Below are positions 7,298 through 15,022 of a DNA stretch of 24,187 nt, in pieces. The position numbers were made by a program, and so were the translations under genes. Position 1 is the stretch's first letter. Each line of letters starts with the position of its first letter. The stretch lies in assembly GCA_004299665.1 (NCBI GenBank), contig SCQZ01000487.1, positions 1 to 24,187 of the forward strand, in the 5' to 3' direction. Source of the DNA: Jatrophihabitans sp. GTDB lineage: Bacteria > Actinomycetota > Actinomycetes > Mycobacteriales > Jatrophihabitantaceae. Under the pieces are notes generated by a model that saw only the letters and a program-made list of their open reading frames with translations, made no database searches and was not told where the DNA came from.

Positions 7298-8698
7298 TCA
7301 GGCCGGAGTCGCGAGAGCGCGCCGGCGGGCGAGCCAAGCGTCGTAGCCGCCGATGAGGTCGGACACGTCCGTGAAGCCGTGCGCCCGCAGGTAACCGGCC
7401 GCGACCGACGAGCGCCAGCCGCCCGCGCAGGTGAGCACGACGGGCCGGTCCGCGGGGATCTGCGCGGCGCGGCCGGGCAACTGCGCCAGGGGGATGTGCC
7501 GCGCTCCGGGGATCATTCCGTCGGCGACCTCCACGGGGTTGCGAACGTCGATCAGCACGACGTCGGACCGCCGCGTCAGGACCGCGTCCAGCCCTGCCGG
7601 GGTGAGCCGCGACGCATGGCCGATCTGCGCCGGGTCGAGCCGGGTCAGCACGGCCTCGACAAGGGGCAGATACCCGGCCACGTTGTCGAAACCGATACGT
7701 GCCAGCCGGGTCGCGGCCTCTGTCTCGCGCCCCGGTGCCGCGACGATCACGACGCTGTCCTGCGGCGTCAGCACGATCCCGGAGGTCTCGGCGAACCGGC
7801 CGTCCAACGGCACGCTGAGGGAGCCGCGCAGGTGCCCGGCGGTGAACTCGTCGGCGTCCCTGGTGTCCAGCACCACCGACCCGCGGGCGACGGCATCGCG
7901 CACCTGCGGGTAGGCCAGCGCGGGAACGTCGTCGTGGTGGTACGTCGCCCGGTTCTCCTTGTTGCGCCGCGCGTCGTAGCCGAAGTACGCGGGCGGCGCG
8001 GGCTGCCCCTGCGTCACCATGCGGACGAACTGCTCGGGCGGCATGGGCAGGCAGGCGGGGTTGGTGGACCGCTGTTCCCCGACCGTCGACCGGGTCGCCG
8101 TGGACAGGTTCTTCCCGCATGCCGAGCCGGCACCGTGCGCCGGGAAGACCCGCACCGCGTCCGGAAGTCCCATCAACTTGTGCTGCACCGAATCGTGCAG
8201 CATGGCGCCCAGTTCCTCCGCGGACACACCGACGGACGCCAGCAGGTCGGGGCGGCCGACATCGCCGATGAACAGGGCATCACCGGTGAGCACCCCGTAC
8301 GGAACCTCGTCCCCGCCGTGCTCGTACACCAGCACGCTGATCGCCTCCGGAGTGTGCCCGGGGGTGTGCATGATCTGCAGCACGACACCGCCGGGGAGTC
8401 CCAGGTCCACCCGCTCGCCGTCGGCCAGGTGGCGGATCGGATACTCGGTCCGCGCGGACGGGCCGTAGCCGATCCATGCGCCGGTCGCCCCGGCCAGTTC
8501 GAGGTGCCCAGCCAGGAAGTCGGCGTGGAAGTGCGTCATGACGACACCCTCGATCCGCAGCCCGTGCTCGGCGGCGTCGGCGAGATAGACCTCGATGTCG
8601 CGCCGCGGGTCCACGACCACCGCGCGCCCGGAGCGCTCGTCGCCGATCAGGTAGGACGCCTGGGACAGACAGTCCAGGTAGTGCTGTGCGAAGTACAC
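7298..8698 (-). CDS. CstB-like persulfide dioxygenase-sulfurtransferase (MBL fold + two rhodanese domains)
   Basis: A 466-residue fusion expected to oxidise low-molecular-weight persulfides with O2 on a mononuclear iron and to transfer sulfane sulfur. Residues 1-240 form a metallo-beta-lactamase fold of the ETHE1/persulfide dioxygenase type: THFHADFLAGH (His56, His58, Asp60, His65), HTPGHTPEA (His115), LTGDALFIGDVGRPD (Asp140) and FPAHGAGSACG (His188, Cys194). Residues about 265-350 form a rhodanese domain with no cysteine in its loop, hence inactive. Residues about 370-460 form an active rhodanese with Cys424 in TCAGGWRSS. Dioxygenase, dead rhodanese and live rhodanese in that order is the architecture of staphylococcal CstB. 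GTG at 8698 begins VYFAQHYLDC, the normal start of the fold, with a modest site (GCAGGGA) before it; the frame is open upstream into the rhodanese gene, which ends 14 bp away. Confidence 0.93.
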   Translation of the reverse strand: MYFAQHYLDCLSQASYLIGDERSGRAVVVDPRRDIEVYLADAAEHGLRIEGVVMTHFHADFLAGHLELAGATGAWIGYGPSARTEYPIRHLADGERVDLGLPGGVVLQIMHTPGHTPEAISVLVYEHGGDEVPYGVLTGDALFIGDVGRPDLLASVGVSAEELGAMLHDSVQHKLMGLPDAVRVFPAHGAGSACGKNLSTATRSTVGEQRSTNPACLPMPPEQFVRMVTQGQPAPPAYFGYDARRNKENRATYHHDDVPALAYPQVRDAVARGSVVLDTRDADEFTAGHLRGSLSVPLDGRFAETSGIVLTPQDSVVIVAAPGRETEAATRLARIGFDNVAGYLPLVEAVLTRLDPAQIGHASRLTPAGLDAVLTRRSDVVLIDVRNPVEVADGMIPGARHIPLAQLPGRAAQIPADRPVVLTCAGGWRSSVAAGYLRAHGFTDVSDLIGGYDAWLARRRALATPA

Positions 8699-8712
8699 GG
8701 TGATCCCTGCCC

Positions 8713-9036
8713 TCAGCCGAGTGCGGCGCGGGGTCCGGTGACCGCGGGGCGGCCCGACTCGACCCACGCCCGGGTCCCCCCGGAGACGGAGTACGCATCG
8801 AGACCGGCACGGCGCAGCAGACCCGTCGCCGACAGGCTGCGATTGCCGGTCGCGCAGATGACGTACACCGGACGCGACCGGTCCAGATCACCTGTGTGCC
8901 GCGGCACCTGCGCCAGCGGCACCAGGCTCGCCCCCGGCACGTGCCCGGCCACGTACTCGGCCGGTTCTCGCACATCGATCACGACCGCACCGTCGCCGTG
9001 TGCGGCGGCGAAGCGCTCCAGGCTGATCTCCAACAC
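8713..9036 (-). CDS. Single-domain rhodanese (sulfurtransferase)
   Basis: A 107-residue cytoplasmic rhodanese-like protein that should carry sulfane sulfur as a cysteine persulfide. Seen: VVIDVREPAEYVAGHVPGA, then catalytic Cys61 in the loop CATGNRS, and the closing SVSGGTRAWVESG segment. This is the full length of a single domain. Start: GTG at 9036 with GAGGAG seven bases upstream. The open frame continues to 9159, but that extension crosses the operator and is not protein-like. It is the first gene of the leftward sulfur operon, 14 bp before the CstB-like gene. It would occupy the sulfur-carrier place held by CstA in staphylococci, though it lacks the extra domains of CstA. Confidence 0.92.
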   Translation of the reverse strand: MLEISLERFAAAHGDGAVVIDVREPAEYVAGHVPGASLVPLAQVPRHTGDLDRSRPVYVICATGNRSLSATGLLRRAGLDAYSVSGGTRAWVESGRPAVTGPRAALG

Positions 9037-9055
9037 GGATCCACTCCTCGGTGAT

Positions 9056-9071
9056 ATACCCAGTGGGGTAT
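9056..9071. promoter_or_regulatory. CsoR/CstR-type operator O1, before the rhodanese operon
   Basis: ATACCC-AGTG-GGGTAT, a perfect 6+6 inverted repeat with a 4-base spacer, 20 bp upstream of the rhodanese GTG. Pattern and spacing resemble operators of the CsoR/CstR/RcnR family (TACCC...GGGTA), which in cst systems is relieved by persulfides. The minus strand reads TATATC at its promoter-distal edge, a possible -10, so a bound repressor would block the promoter. Confidence 0.75.
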
Positions 9072-9157
9072 CAAGACCCTTGCACGGTAACCCGCCGCGA
9101 GGTACACGCGCAACTCTCACGTGCCGTCCACTCGTGTCGCGCCATGTGACCTGACAC

Positions 9158-9173
9158 ATACCCTGATAGGTAT
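9158..9173. promoter_or_regulatory. CsoR/CstR-type operator O2
   Basis: ATACCC-TGAT-AGGTAT, one mismatch from the perfect repeat at O1. CTGACA (9151-9156), five of six to the -35 consensus TTGACA, lies immediately upstream on the plus strand, so O2 probably overlaps the promoter of the MMPL gene. Confidence 0.65.
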
Positions 9174-9180
9174 GGCTTGC

Positions 9181-9196
9181 TTACCCACTGGGGTAT
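9181..9196. promoter_or_regulatory. CsoR/CstR-type operator O3, at the MMPL gene start
   Basis: TTACCC-ACTG-GGGTAT, one mismatch from the perfect repeat. Its centre is 23 bp from that of O2, about two helical turns, and it ends 8 bp before the MMPL GTG at 9204. Its position suggests direct repression of the rightward gene. Confidence 0.7.
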
Positions 9197-9203
9197 CCGT
9201 ACG

Positions 9204-11456
9204 GTGACGGCCGTGACGATCGACTCCCAGGTGGCCGAAGACCTCACCACGCGGCAGCGTTTCGATTCGGGGCCGGGGCGGCGCACCGGGCTCGCCCGCC
9301 TCGGCGCATGGGCCGCAGGTCACCTGCGACTGGTGCTGGTGCTCTGGATCCTGATCGTCGCGGTCTTCGGCGCATTCGCACCGAAGGTCGCGACGGCCTT
9401 GTCGGGCGCGGGCTGGCAGGACTCCGGCAGCCAGTCCGTCGCCGCCCGTGCCGTCATCGCGAGGAACTTCGACGGGCTCGGCGCCACCGCGTTGCAGGTG
9501 GTGGTGCACGACGGCGCCCGGCCGATCGCACAGGACCCCGCGGCGCAGCAGGTACTCCCGAAGATCGAGCGGCTGCTCGGGGCCGACCCCCGGATCTCCG
9601 TCGTGGTCCCGCCGCAGCCGGGTATCTCACTGTCGCGCGACGGCCGCACCGCGATCGTCCAGGGCGGCGCAGGGGCGGACGCGAACGCGATGGTGCGCGC
9701 GGCGGACGAGCTCACCGGGCCGTTGAGCAGGCTCGCCACGCCGACGGTGTCGGTGAACCTCACCGGTGACAGCGCCCTGTGGTCGGACTTCAACAAGGTC
9801 AACCACGCCGCGATGATCCGGTCCGAGGTGCTGTCGTGGCCGGTCACACTGGTCGTGATGGTCGTCGCATTCGGCAGCCTGGTCGCGGCGGGCCTGCCGC
9901 TCATGCTCACGATGGCCGGCCTGCTCACCGCAGCCGGCGCGCTGGTCATCGCCACCCACGTCGCACCGGTCAGCGTGTGGGCACTGAACTTCGCGATGAT
10001 GTTCGCCCTCGCACTCGGCATCGACTACGCGCTGTTCCTCGTCGTGCGGTTCCGCGCGGCGCTGGCCCGCCGTCACGCCGCACGCGGCGACCGGCAGGCC
10101 GCCGTCGATGCCGTCGCCGAGACGATGGCCACCGCCGGGAAGGCCGTCGCGTTCTCCGGCCTCACCGTGCTGGTGTCGCTGTCCACGATCTTGCTGGTCC
10201 CGTCACCGGCATTCCGCTCCATGGCCCTGGGCATCATGGCGTCGGTGGTCGCCGTGCTGGGCGCGACGCTGACCCTGCTGCCGGCCGTGCTGGGGAAGCT
10301 CGGCACCAGCATCGACGCCGGGCGGGTCAGGCTACCGGGAGCGCGTCGCCGCGACCGCCGGCACGAGGCCCGGTCGCAGGCCGCGACCGCCACCGGGCAG
10401 CGCCATCACCGGGGCATGGAGAAGCTCATGCACCACTGGGGTGCGGCGCTGCACCGCCGCCCCTGGATCGCCGGCGCCTCGATGGTGGCGGTGCTCGCGG
10501 TGCTGGCGATCCCGGTCATCGGCCTGCGGACCGGCATGCCCTCGATCACGATCATCCCGGCCGATCAGCCCGCCCGCGCCGGCTACACGCAGGTCGTCGA
10601 CGCGTTCGGGCCCGGCGCACCGGGGACGCTGCAGGTCCTCACCCCGTCCGGCGATGCCGCCGCCGGGCACGTGCTGGCGGCCGATCCCGGCATCGCAGCC
10701 GCCCTGCCCGCCGCGCAGCGCAACGGCTGGTCGATGATCACCGCGATCCCGACCAGCGACGCGTCGTCACCGGCGACCGGCGCGACGATCGACCGCATCC
10801 GACACGCCTTGCCGGCCGGATCGCTGGTGGGTGGCGCGGCGGCGGAGAACCACGACCTGCAACAACTGCTCTCCGCGCGTACGCCGCTGGTCTTCGGGCT
10901 GCTGATCGCACTGGGCTTCCTGCTGCTGCTCGTCGCGCTCGGCAGCCCGCTCGTCGCCTTCGTCGGCACCGTCACCAATCTCGCCTCGATAGCGGCGGCG
11001 TTCGGCGTCGCCCGGCTCGTGTTCCAGGACGGCCACCTCTCCGGGCTGCTGCACTTCCGGCCCCAGGGATTCGTCGACGCGTGGGGACCGCTGTTCTTCG
11101 GCGCGATGCTGACCGGTGTCGCCATGGACTACACGCTGTTCCTGCTCTCGACCGCACGCGAGCACTACGACGCCACCGGTGACCCGCACCATGCCTCGCG
11201 CGAGGCGCTGCGCAGCTCGGGCCGGGTCGTCGTGGCCGCCGCCGGGGTGATGGTCGCGGTCTTCCTCACCTTCGCCCTCTCCGGTCCGCTCGCCCCCAAG
11301 GAGATGGGGATCATCTTGGCCGTGGCGGTGTTCCTCGACGCGCTGTGCATCCGTCTCGTGATCTTGCCCGTCGTCCTGCGCCTCACCGGGCACGCGGCGT
11401 GGCGCTCGCCGCGCTGGCTCGCCCGGGCGCTGCCCCGGGTCCGCTTCGGCCACTGA
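9204..11456 (+). CDS. MMPL family (RND superfamily) membrane transporter
   Basis: A protein of about 750 residues, probably a proton-driven inner-membrane exporter of lipids or small hydrophobic compounds. It is two MMPL halves. Each has one N-terminal helix (starting LRLVLVLWILIVAVFGA and RPWIAGASMVAVLAVLAIP), an extracytoplasmic domain, and a five-helix bundle. Each bundle has the Asp-Tyr pair thought to relay protons: Asp274-Tyr275 in GIDYALFLVVRFR and Asp642-Tyr643 in AMDYTLFLL. A basic linker (about 380-410) joins the halves. Start is uncertain: GTG at 9204 or 9213, or TTG at 9177 inside the operator region; the leader may be short or absent. It is transcribed away from the rhodanese/CstB-like operon across a shared region with three CsoR/CstR-like sites, so it is probably induced by reactive sulfur species or copper. 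Substrate unknown. Confidence 0.9.
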   Translation: MTAVTIDSQVAEDLTTRQRFDSGPGRRTGLARLGAWAAGHLRLVLVLWILIVAVFGAFAPKVATALSGAGWQDSGSQSVAARAVIARNFDGLGATALQVVVHDGARPIAQDPAAQQVLPKIERLLGADPRISVVVPPQPGISLSRDGRTAIVQGGAGADANAMVRAADELTGPLSRLATPTVSVNLTGDSALWSDFNKVNHAAMIRSEVLSWPVTLVVMVVAFGSLVAAGLPLMLTMAGLLTAAGALVIATHVAPVSVWALNFAMMFALALGIDYALFLVVRFRAALARRHAARGDRQAAVDAVAETMATAGKAVAFSGLTVLVSLSTILLVPSPAFRSMALGIMASVVAVLGATLTLLPAVLGKLGTSIDAGRVRLPGARRRDRRHEARSQAATATGQRHHRGMEKLMHHWGAALHRRPWIAGASMVAVLAVLAIPVIGLRTGMPSITIIPADQPARAGYTQVVDAFGPGAPGTLQVLTPSGDAAAGHVLAADPGIAAALPAAQRNGWSMITAIPTSDASSPATGATIDRIRHALPAGSLVGGAAAENHDLQQLLSARTPLVFGLLIALGFLLLLVALGSPLVAFVGTVTNLASIAAAFGVARLVFQDGHLSGLLHFRPQGFVDAWGPLFFGAMLTGVAMDYTLFLLSTAREHYDATGDPHHASREALRSSGRVVVAAAGVMVAVFLTFALSGPLAPKEMGIILAVAVFLDALCIRLVILPVVLRLTGHAAWRSPRWLARALPRVRFGH

Positions 11457-11507
11457 CCGTGCGGCCGCCCGCCGGCGGTGCCGGCCACCCCTTCCGCGGC
11501 CGCGCGG
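11457..11507 (+). terminator. Candidate terminator hairpin after the MMPL gene
   Basis: 11457-11468 can pair with 11496-11507 (12 bp including one G-U pair; both arms contain GCGGCCGC). The alternative inner hairpin CCGCC (11465-11469)/GGCGG (11474-11478) cannot coexist fully with it. There is no T-tract. It begins directly after the stop codon. Confidence 0.45.
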
Positions 11508-11514
11508 GGCGCTC

Positions 11515-11520
11515 TAGCCT
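11515..11520 (+). promoter_or_regulatory. Candidate -10 element for the cupin gene
   Basis: TAGCCT in the context CTCTAGCCTCATC matches the actinobacterial TANNNT -10 and would start transcription about 25 nt before the ATG at 11553. No good -35 lies at 16-18 bp. Confidence 0.35.
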
Positions 11521-11552
11521 CATCCCCCAGACCTCGGGAAGGGACCTGTCCG

Positions 11553-11942
11553 ATGAGTGATGTCCAGAAGGTGGTCGGCGTGCGCCCGGCCGATCGCCGC
11601 CTGGCGGATCCGACGCCGGGGAAGGTGCGCGAGCAGGCGATCACCGTCGACGGGCTGTGGTCCGGCCTGGTGCGCACCGAGCCCGGTGTCGCCTCCGGAT
11701 GGCACCACCACGGCGAGCACGACACGTCGGTGTACGTCCTCGCAGGCACCGTCCGCATCGAGTTCGGCCCCGGCGGCCACGAGGCCGTCGAGGCCGGGCC
11801 CGGCGATTTCGTCCACATTCCCCGACACCTCGTGCACCGGGAGGTCAACGCCGGGTCGGTTCCCGCGCAGGAGGTCATCACCCGCGCCGGCACCGGGCCG
11901 CTCACGGTCAACGTCGGCGGCCCCGCACCGGCGACCGGCTGA
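11553..11942 (+). CDS. Small single-domain cupin protein
   Basis: A 129-residue cytoplasmic protein with one cupin beta-barrel. Motif 1 is seen at residues 45-65 as GVASGWHHHGEHD then TSVYVLAG: the HxH pair (His51, His53) is present, but the glutamate expected at the fourth metal-ligand place is Thr58. Motif 2 is GPGDFVHIPRHLVH (about 82-95) with His95. Three histidines could still hold a metal. ATG at 11553 has GAAGGGA upstream at normal distance. It appears monocistronic: a hairpin precedes it and the ABC ATPase gene converges on it with 8 bases between stops. The function could be a small-molecule dioxygenase, isomerase or sensor; sequence does not decide. Confidence 0.85.
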   Translation: MSDVQKVVGVRPADRRLADPTPGKVREQAITVDGLWSGLVRTEPGVASGWHHHGEHDTSVYVLAGTVRIEFGPGGHEAVEAGPGDFVHIPRHLVHREVNAGSVPAQEVITRAGTGPLTVNVGGPAPATG

Positions 11943-11950
11943 CGCGTCCG

Positions 11951-13267
11951 CTACCGCCCGGGGACCGCCGCCGACAGCACCAGTTCCCCGCTGTCGGCGT
12001 CGTAGTCGAACAGCTCCCCGTACCGGCCCCAGTCGATCGCGATGTCGAGCTGCCTCTCGATGTCGTCCGCGGCGTACCCGCCGCGCAGCAGGTCGCGGAA
12101 GAAGTCGTCGCGCAGCGTCCCGTCCTCGCTGTTCTCGAGCGCCTTCACGATCGTGCGCACGAGCGGAGCGCGCTCGGCCGCCACCCCGGCGAAGATCTCC
12201 TTGCTGGCCAGGATGTCGGCGGTGTACCAGGCGCGGCCGGTACTGGTGAGCGACGCCTGCGCCCCGCGCACCTCCAGCAGACCGAGCATCACCGCCGCGT
12301 CGACGAGCGGCAGCAGGTCGTCGACCTCGAAGGACAGCTCACCGGCGAGGTCGGCGAGGTCGGCCCGGCCGTCGTGGGCGTAGACGATCTCGATCAGGCC
12401 GGCGAGTCCGCCCACGCTGGCGGCGGGCAGCGGGTGCGTCAACGGGCCGGGCGACGCGATCCGCGCGGCGCTGGACTGCTCGTCACGTCCGGTGAGGATC
12501 GCGTACAACTGGTCGACCGTTGCCTCGAAGCCGGCGCTGCGCCGGTCCCGCGGGCGCGGCAGCCGCACCGCAACCTCCGCGCGTATGTGACCGGGGTTGG
12601 CGCCGAGCACCAGCACGCGATCGGCCAGGATGACGGCCTCCTCGATGTTGTGGGTGACGATGCAGATCGCCTTCGTCGGGAACTCGGGCCGGGCCCACAG
12701 CACCGTCAACTCGTTGCGCAGGTTCTCGGCGGTCAGCACGTCGAGCGCGGAGAACGGCTCGTCCATCAGCAGTGCGTCCGGCTCCAGCACCAGGGCGCGG
12801 GCGAAGCCGACCCGCTGGCGCATCCCCCCGGACAGCTCCTTCGGGTAGGCGCTCTCGAACCCGTCCAGGCCGATGACGTCGATCGCCGCGAGCGCGCGGG
12901 CACGACGCTCCCCGGCCGCGACGCCACGTGCCTGCAGGCCGAGTTCGACGTTCGCCTGCACCGTCAGCCACGGCATGAGGGCGAAGGACTGGAACACCAT
13001 GCCGACGCCGGGATTGGCGCCGCGCAGGACCTCGCCGCGGTAGCGCACCTCGCCGGACGTGGGCGCGATGAGACCGGCCATGGACCGCAGCAGCGTCGAC
13101 TTGCCGGACCCGGACTTGCCCAGCAGCGCGACGATCTCGCCCTCGTCCAGGGTGAGCGAGACGTGATCGAGGACCACGAACTCGGCGCCGCCGGCGCCGG
13201 GGAAGCTCTTGCAGACGTCGTCGACCTCGATGAGCGGCGCCGACCGGTCGCGAATCGTGTGTGCCAT
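11951..13267 (-). CDS. ABC transporter ATPase of the nitrate/sulfonate/taurine type with C-terminal AAA-associated domain
   Basis: A 438-residue ATPase expected to power the permease encoded just upstream. The nucleotide-binding domain (1-260) has Walker A GKSGSGKST (50-58), Q-loop Gln93, signature LSGGMRQRV (145-153), Walker B LLMDEP (166-171) and switch His206. It most resembles NrtD/SsuB/TauB ATPases. Residues from about 285 onward form an extra helical, winged-helix-like domain (motifs VDDLLPLVDAAVMLGLLE, WYTADILASKEIFAGVAA, IDIAIDWGRYGELFDYD-like end). This extension is the AAA-associated C-terminal domain found on a subset of such ATPases. It starts 6 bp after the permease stop, so the two genes are co-transcribed. 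The extension may regulate the ATPase; its ligand is unknown. Confidence 0.93.
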   Translation of the reverse strand: MAHTIRDRSAPLIEVDDVCKSFPGAGGAEFVVLDHVSLTLDEGEIVALLGKSGSGKSTLLRSMAGLIAPTSGEVRYRGEVLRGANPGVGMVFQSFALMPWLTVQANVELGLQARGVAAGERRARALAAIDVIGLDGFESAYPKELSGGMRQRVGFARALVLEPDALLMDEPFSALDVLTAENLRNELTVLWARPEFPTKAICIVTHNIEEAVILADRVLVLGANPGHIRAEVAVRLPRPRDRRSAGFEATVDQLYAILTGRDEQSSAARIASPGPLTHPLPAASVGGLAGLIEIVYAHDGRADLADLAGELSFEVDDLLPLVDAAVMLGLLEVRGAQASLTSTGRAWYTADILASKEIFAGVAAERAPLVRTIVKALENSEDGTLRDDFFRDLLRGGYAADDIERQLDIAIDWGRYGELFDYDADSGELVLSAAVPGR

Positions 13268-13273
13268 CGCTCA

Positions 13274-15022
13274 TCACCCTTGCTGCAAGGAGAATCTGGT
13301 CTCGGCCAGCCGGTACAGCCGGCGCCACAGCAGCCGGTTGAGGCCCACGACGTAGACGCTCATGACGGACACCCCGACCAGGGTCCGCGCGAAGTTGCCC
13401 GCCGCGGTGGACTGCGTGATGTACGCGCCCAGCCCGTACGCGGTGAGCGTGGTGTGCCGGTAGCTCACGACCTCGGCGACGATCGAGGCGTTCCAGGCGC
13501 CACCGGCGGCGGTGATGGCTCCGGTCACCCAGGCGGCGAAGATCGCCGGCATGATCAGTGACCGCCATCGCTGCCGGCGACCGAGCCCGAGGCTCGTGAC
13601 GGCCTCGCGCAGATCGGTGGGGATGGCCGACGCGCCGGCGATGACGTTGAACAGGATGTACCACTGCGCACCCAGGGCCATCAGGAAGATGCCGCCGACG
13701 TCGATGCTGATCCCGGTACGGATCAACAGGAGGGTGAACAGCGGGAACAGGAAGTTCGCCGGGAAACTCGCCAGCACCTGGACCACCGGCTGCGCGTAGC
13801 GCGACACCCGCGGGTTCATCCCGATCCACACGCCCACCGGCACCCACACCAGCGAACTCGCCACCAGCAGCACCATCACCCGGCCGAGCGTGGCCAGCCC
13901 GAGCAGGAAGGCGTGGCCGAACTCGCCCAGGCCGGTGTGGCGTTCGACGTAGCCGAGCATCCGCCACAGCCCCCAGCCGACCAGCGCCGTCACCGCCACG
14001 ACGAAGGCGGCGTCGCCGGCACGCCGGCGCCGCGGGTGCTCCTGGAGCGGGTACTCGGCCAGGCCGAAGGGGCGGGTGAGGCGGTCCAGCGTCCGGCCGA
14101 CCGGTCGCAGGCCGCGGCCCGCGAGTGCCGGCAGCGCCGACCGTCGCAGCAACGCGAGCATCACGCTGCGCGGCACCTCGGCCGCCACCGCATTCTCCAC
14201 CCGGAACCGCTCCGCCCAGGCGGTGAGCGGCCGCCAGAAGACGGCGTTGACCCCGATCACCATCGCCACCATGACGACGACGGCCAGCAGCATCCGTCCG
14301 ACCTGGCCGTGCTCACTGGCCGAGGCCACGTAGCTGCCGATACCCGGCAGCGCGTAGGTGTGGTTGTTGACCGAGATGACCTCGGAGGCGACGAGGAAGA
14401 ACCACCCGCCCCCGAAGCTCATCATCGCGTTCCAGACGAGCGGGATCATCCCGTTGGGGACGTCCAGCTTCCAGAACCGCTGCCATCGCGTCAGCCGCAG
14501 GGCACGCGCCGCCTCGTCCAACTCACGCGGCTGGGTGACCAGCGACTGGTAGAACGCGAAGGTCATGTTCCACGCCTGCGAGGTGAAGATCGCGAAGACG
14601 GAGGCGCACTCGACGCCGAGGACCGAGTGGGGGAACAGCGTCAGCCACATGGTGAGGGTGACCGACAAGAAGCCGAGGACGGGCACCGACTGCAGCACGT
14701 CCAGGATCGGGACGAGCACCTTCTCTGCCCGCCGCAACCGCGCGGCGGCGGTCGCGTACACGAGCGTGAACAGCGTCGAGGCACCGAGCGCGACGAACAT
14801 GCGCAGCAGCGAGCGCGCGGCGTAGTACGGCAGCGCCGCCGGGTCGGTCGACACCGACGACGGCGCCGAGACGCGGTTGAACGGGGCGTTGACGCCGTGG
14901 GCCAGGCGCACGAGCAGCCAGAACAGCGCCGCCATCCCGGCCAGCACGAGGGCGTCGGCGAGGTAGCGCCCGCGGGCGCGCCCGAGCGCCGCGTCGGCGG
15001 AGTACGGCCGCAGCAGGGTCAT
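13274..15022 (-). CDS. Fused two-domain ABC transporter permease (nitrate/sulfonate/taurine-like)
   Basis: A 582-residue inner-membrane protein made of two binding-protein-dependent permease domains in one chain. Each has its EAA coupling loop: ELDEAARALRLTRWQRFWKLDVP-like in the first half (around residues 175-195) and DLREAVTSLGLGRRQRWRSLIMP-like in the second (around 470-490). The first EAA loop has Leu where Gly is usual. About twelve hydrophobic helices are visible. Homologous importers normally have one permease gene used as a dimer, so the fusion gives an asymmetric pore. ATG at 15022 has GAGG at a 6-8-base spacing. The ATPase follows directly. No solute-binding protein lies on either side, so the substrate, and even import as the direction, is uncertain. 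Confidence 0.92.
   Translation of the reverse strand: MTLLRPYSADAALGRARGRYLADALVLAGMAALFWLLVRLAHGVNAPFNRVSAPSSVSTDPAALPYYAARSLLRMFVALGASTLFTLVYATAAARLRRAEKVLVPILDVLQSVPVLGFLSVTLTMWLTLFPHSVLGVECASVFAIFTSQAWNMTFAFYQSLVTQPRELDEAARALRLTRWQRFWKLDVPNGMIPLVWNAMMSFGGGWFFLVASEVISVNNHTYALPGIGSYVASASEHGQVGRMLLAVVVMVAMVIGVNAVFWRPLTAWAERFRVENAVAAEVPRSVMLALLRRSALPALAGRGLRPVGRTLDRLTRPFGLAEYPLQEHPRRRRAGDAAFVVAVTALVGWGLWRMLGYVERHTGLGEFGHAFLLGLATLGRVMVLLVASSLVWVPVGVWIGMNPRVSRYAQPVVQVLASFPANFLFPLFTLLLIRTGISIDVGGIFLMALGAQWYILFNVIAGASAIPTDLREAVTSLGLGRRQRWRSLIMPAIFAAWVTGAITAAGGAWNASIVAEVVSYRHTTLTAYGLGAYITQSTAAGNFARTLVGVSVMSVYVVGLNRLLWRRLYRLAETRFSLQQG

Noticed and set aside
7379..9154. 591-codon plus-strand open frame opposite the sulfur operon
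   Set aside because: Antisense shadow of the CstB-like and rhodanese genes; no recognisable domain.
13278..13290. CCTTGC-T-GCAAGG palindrome at the end of the permease gene
   Set aside because: It lies within coding sequence, has a one-base centre that cannot form a normal hairpin loop, and is short enough to be chance.
11657..13561. 634-codon plus-strand open frame opposite the ABC ATPase
   Set aside because: Shadow of a gene with complete Walker and signature motifs; its composition is Arg/Gly/His-rich and non-protein-like.
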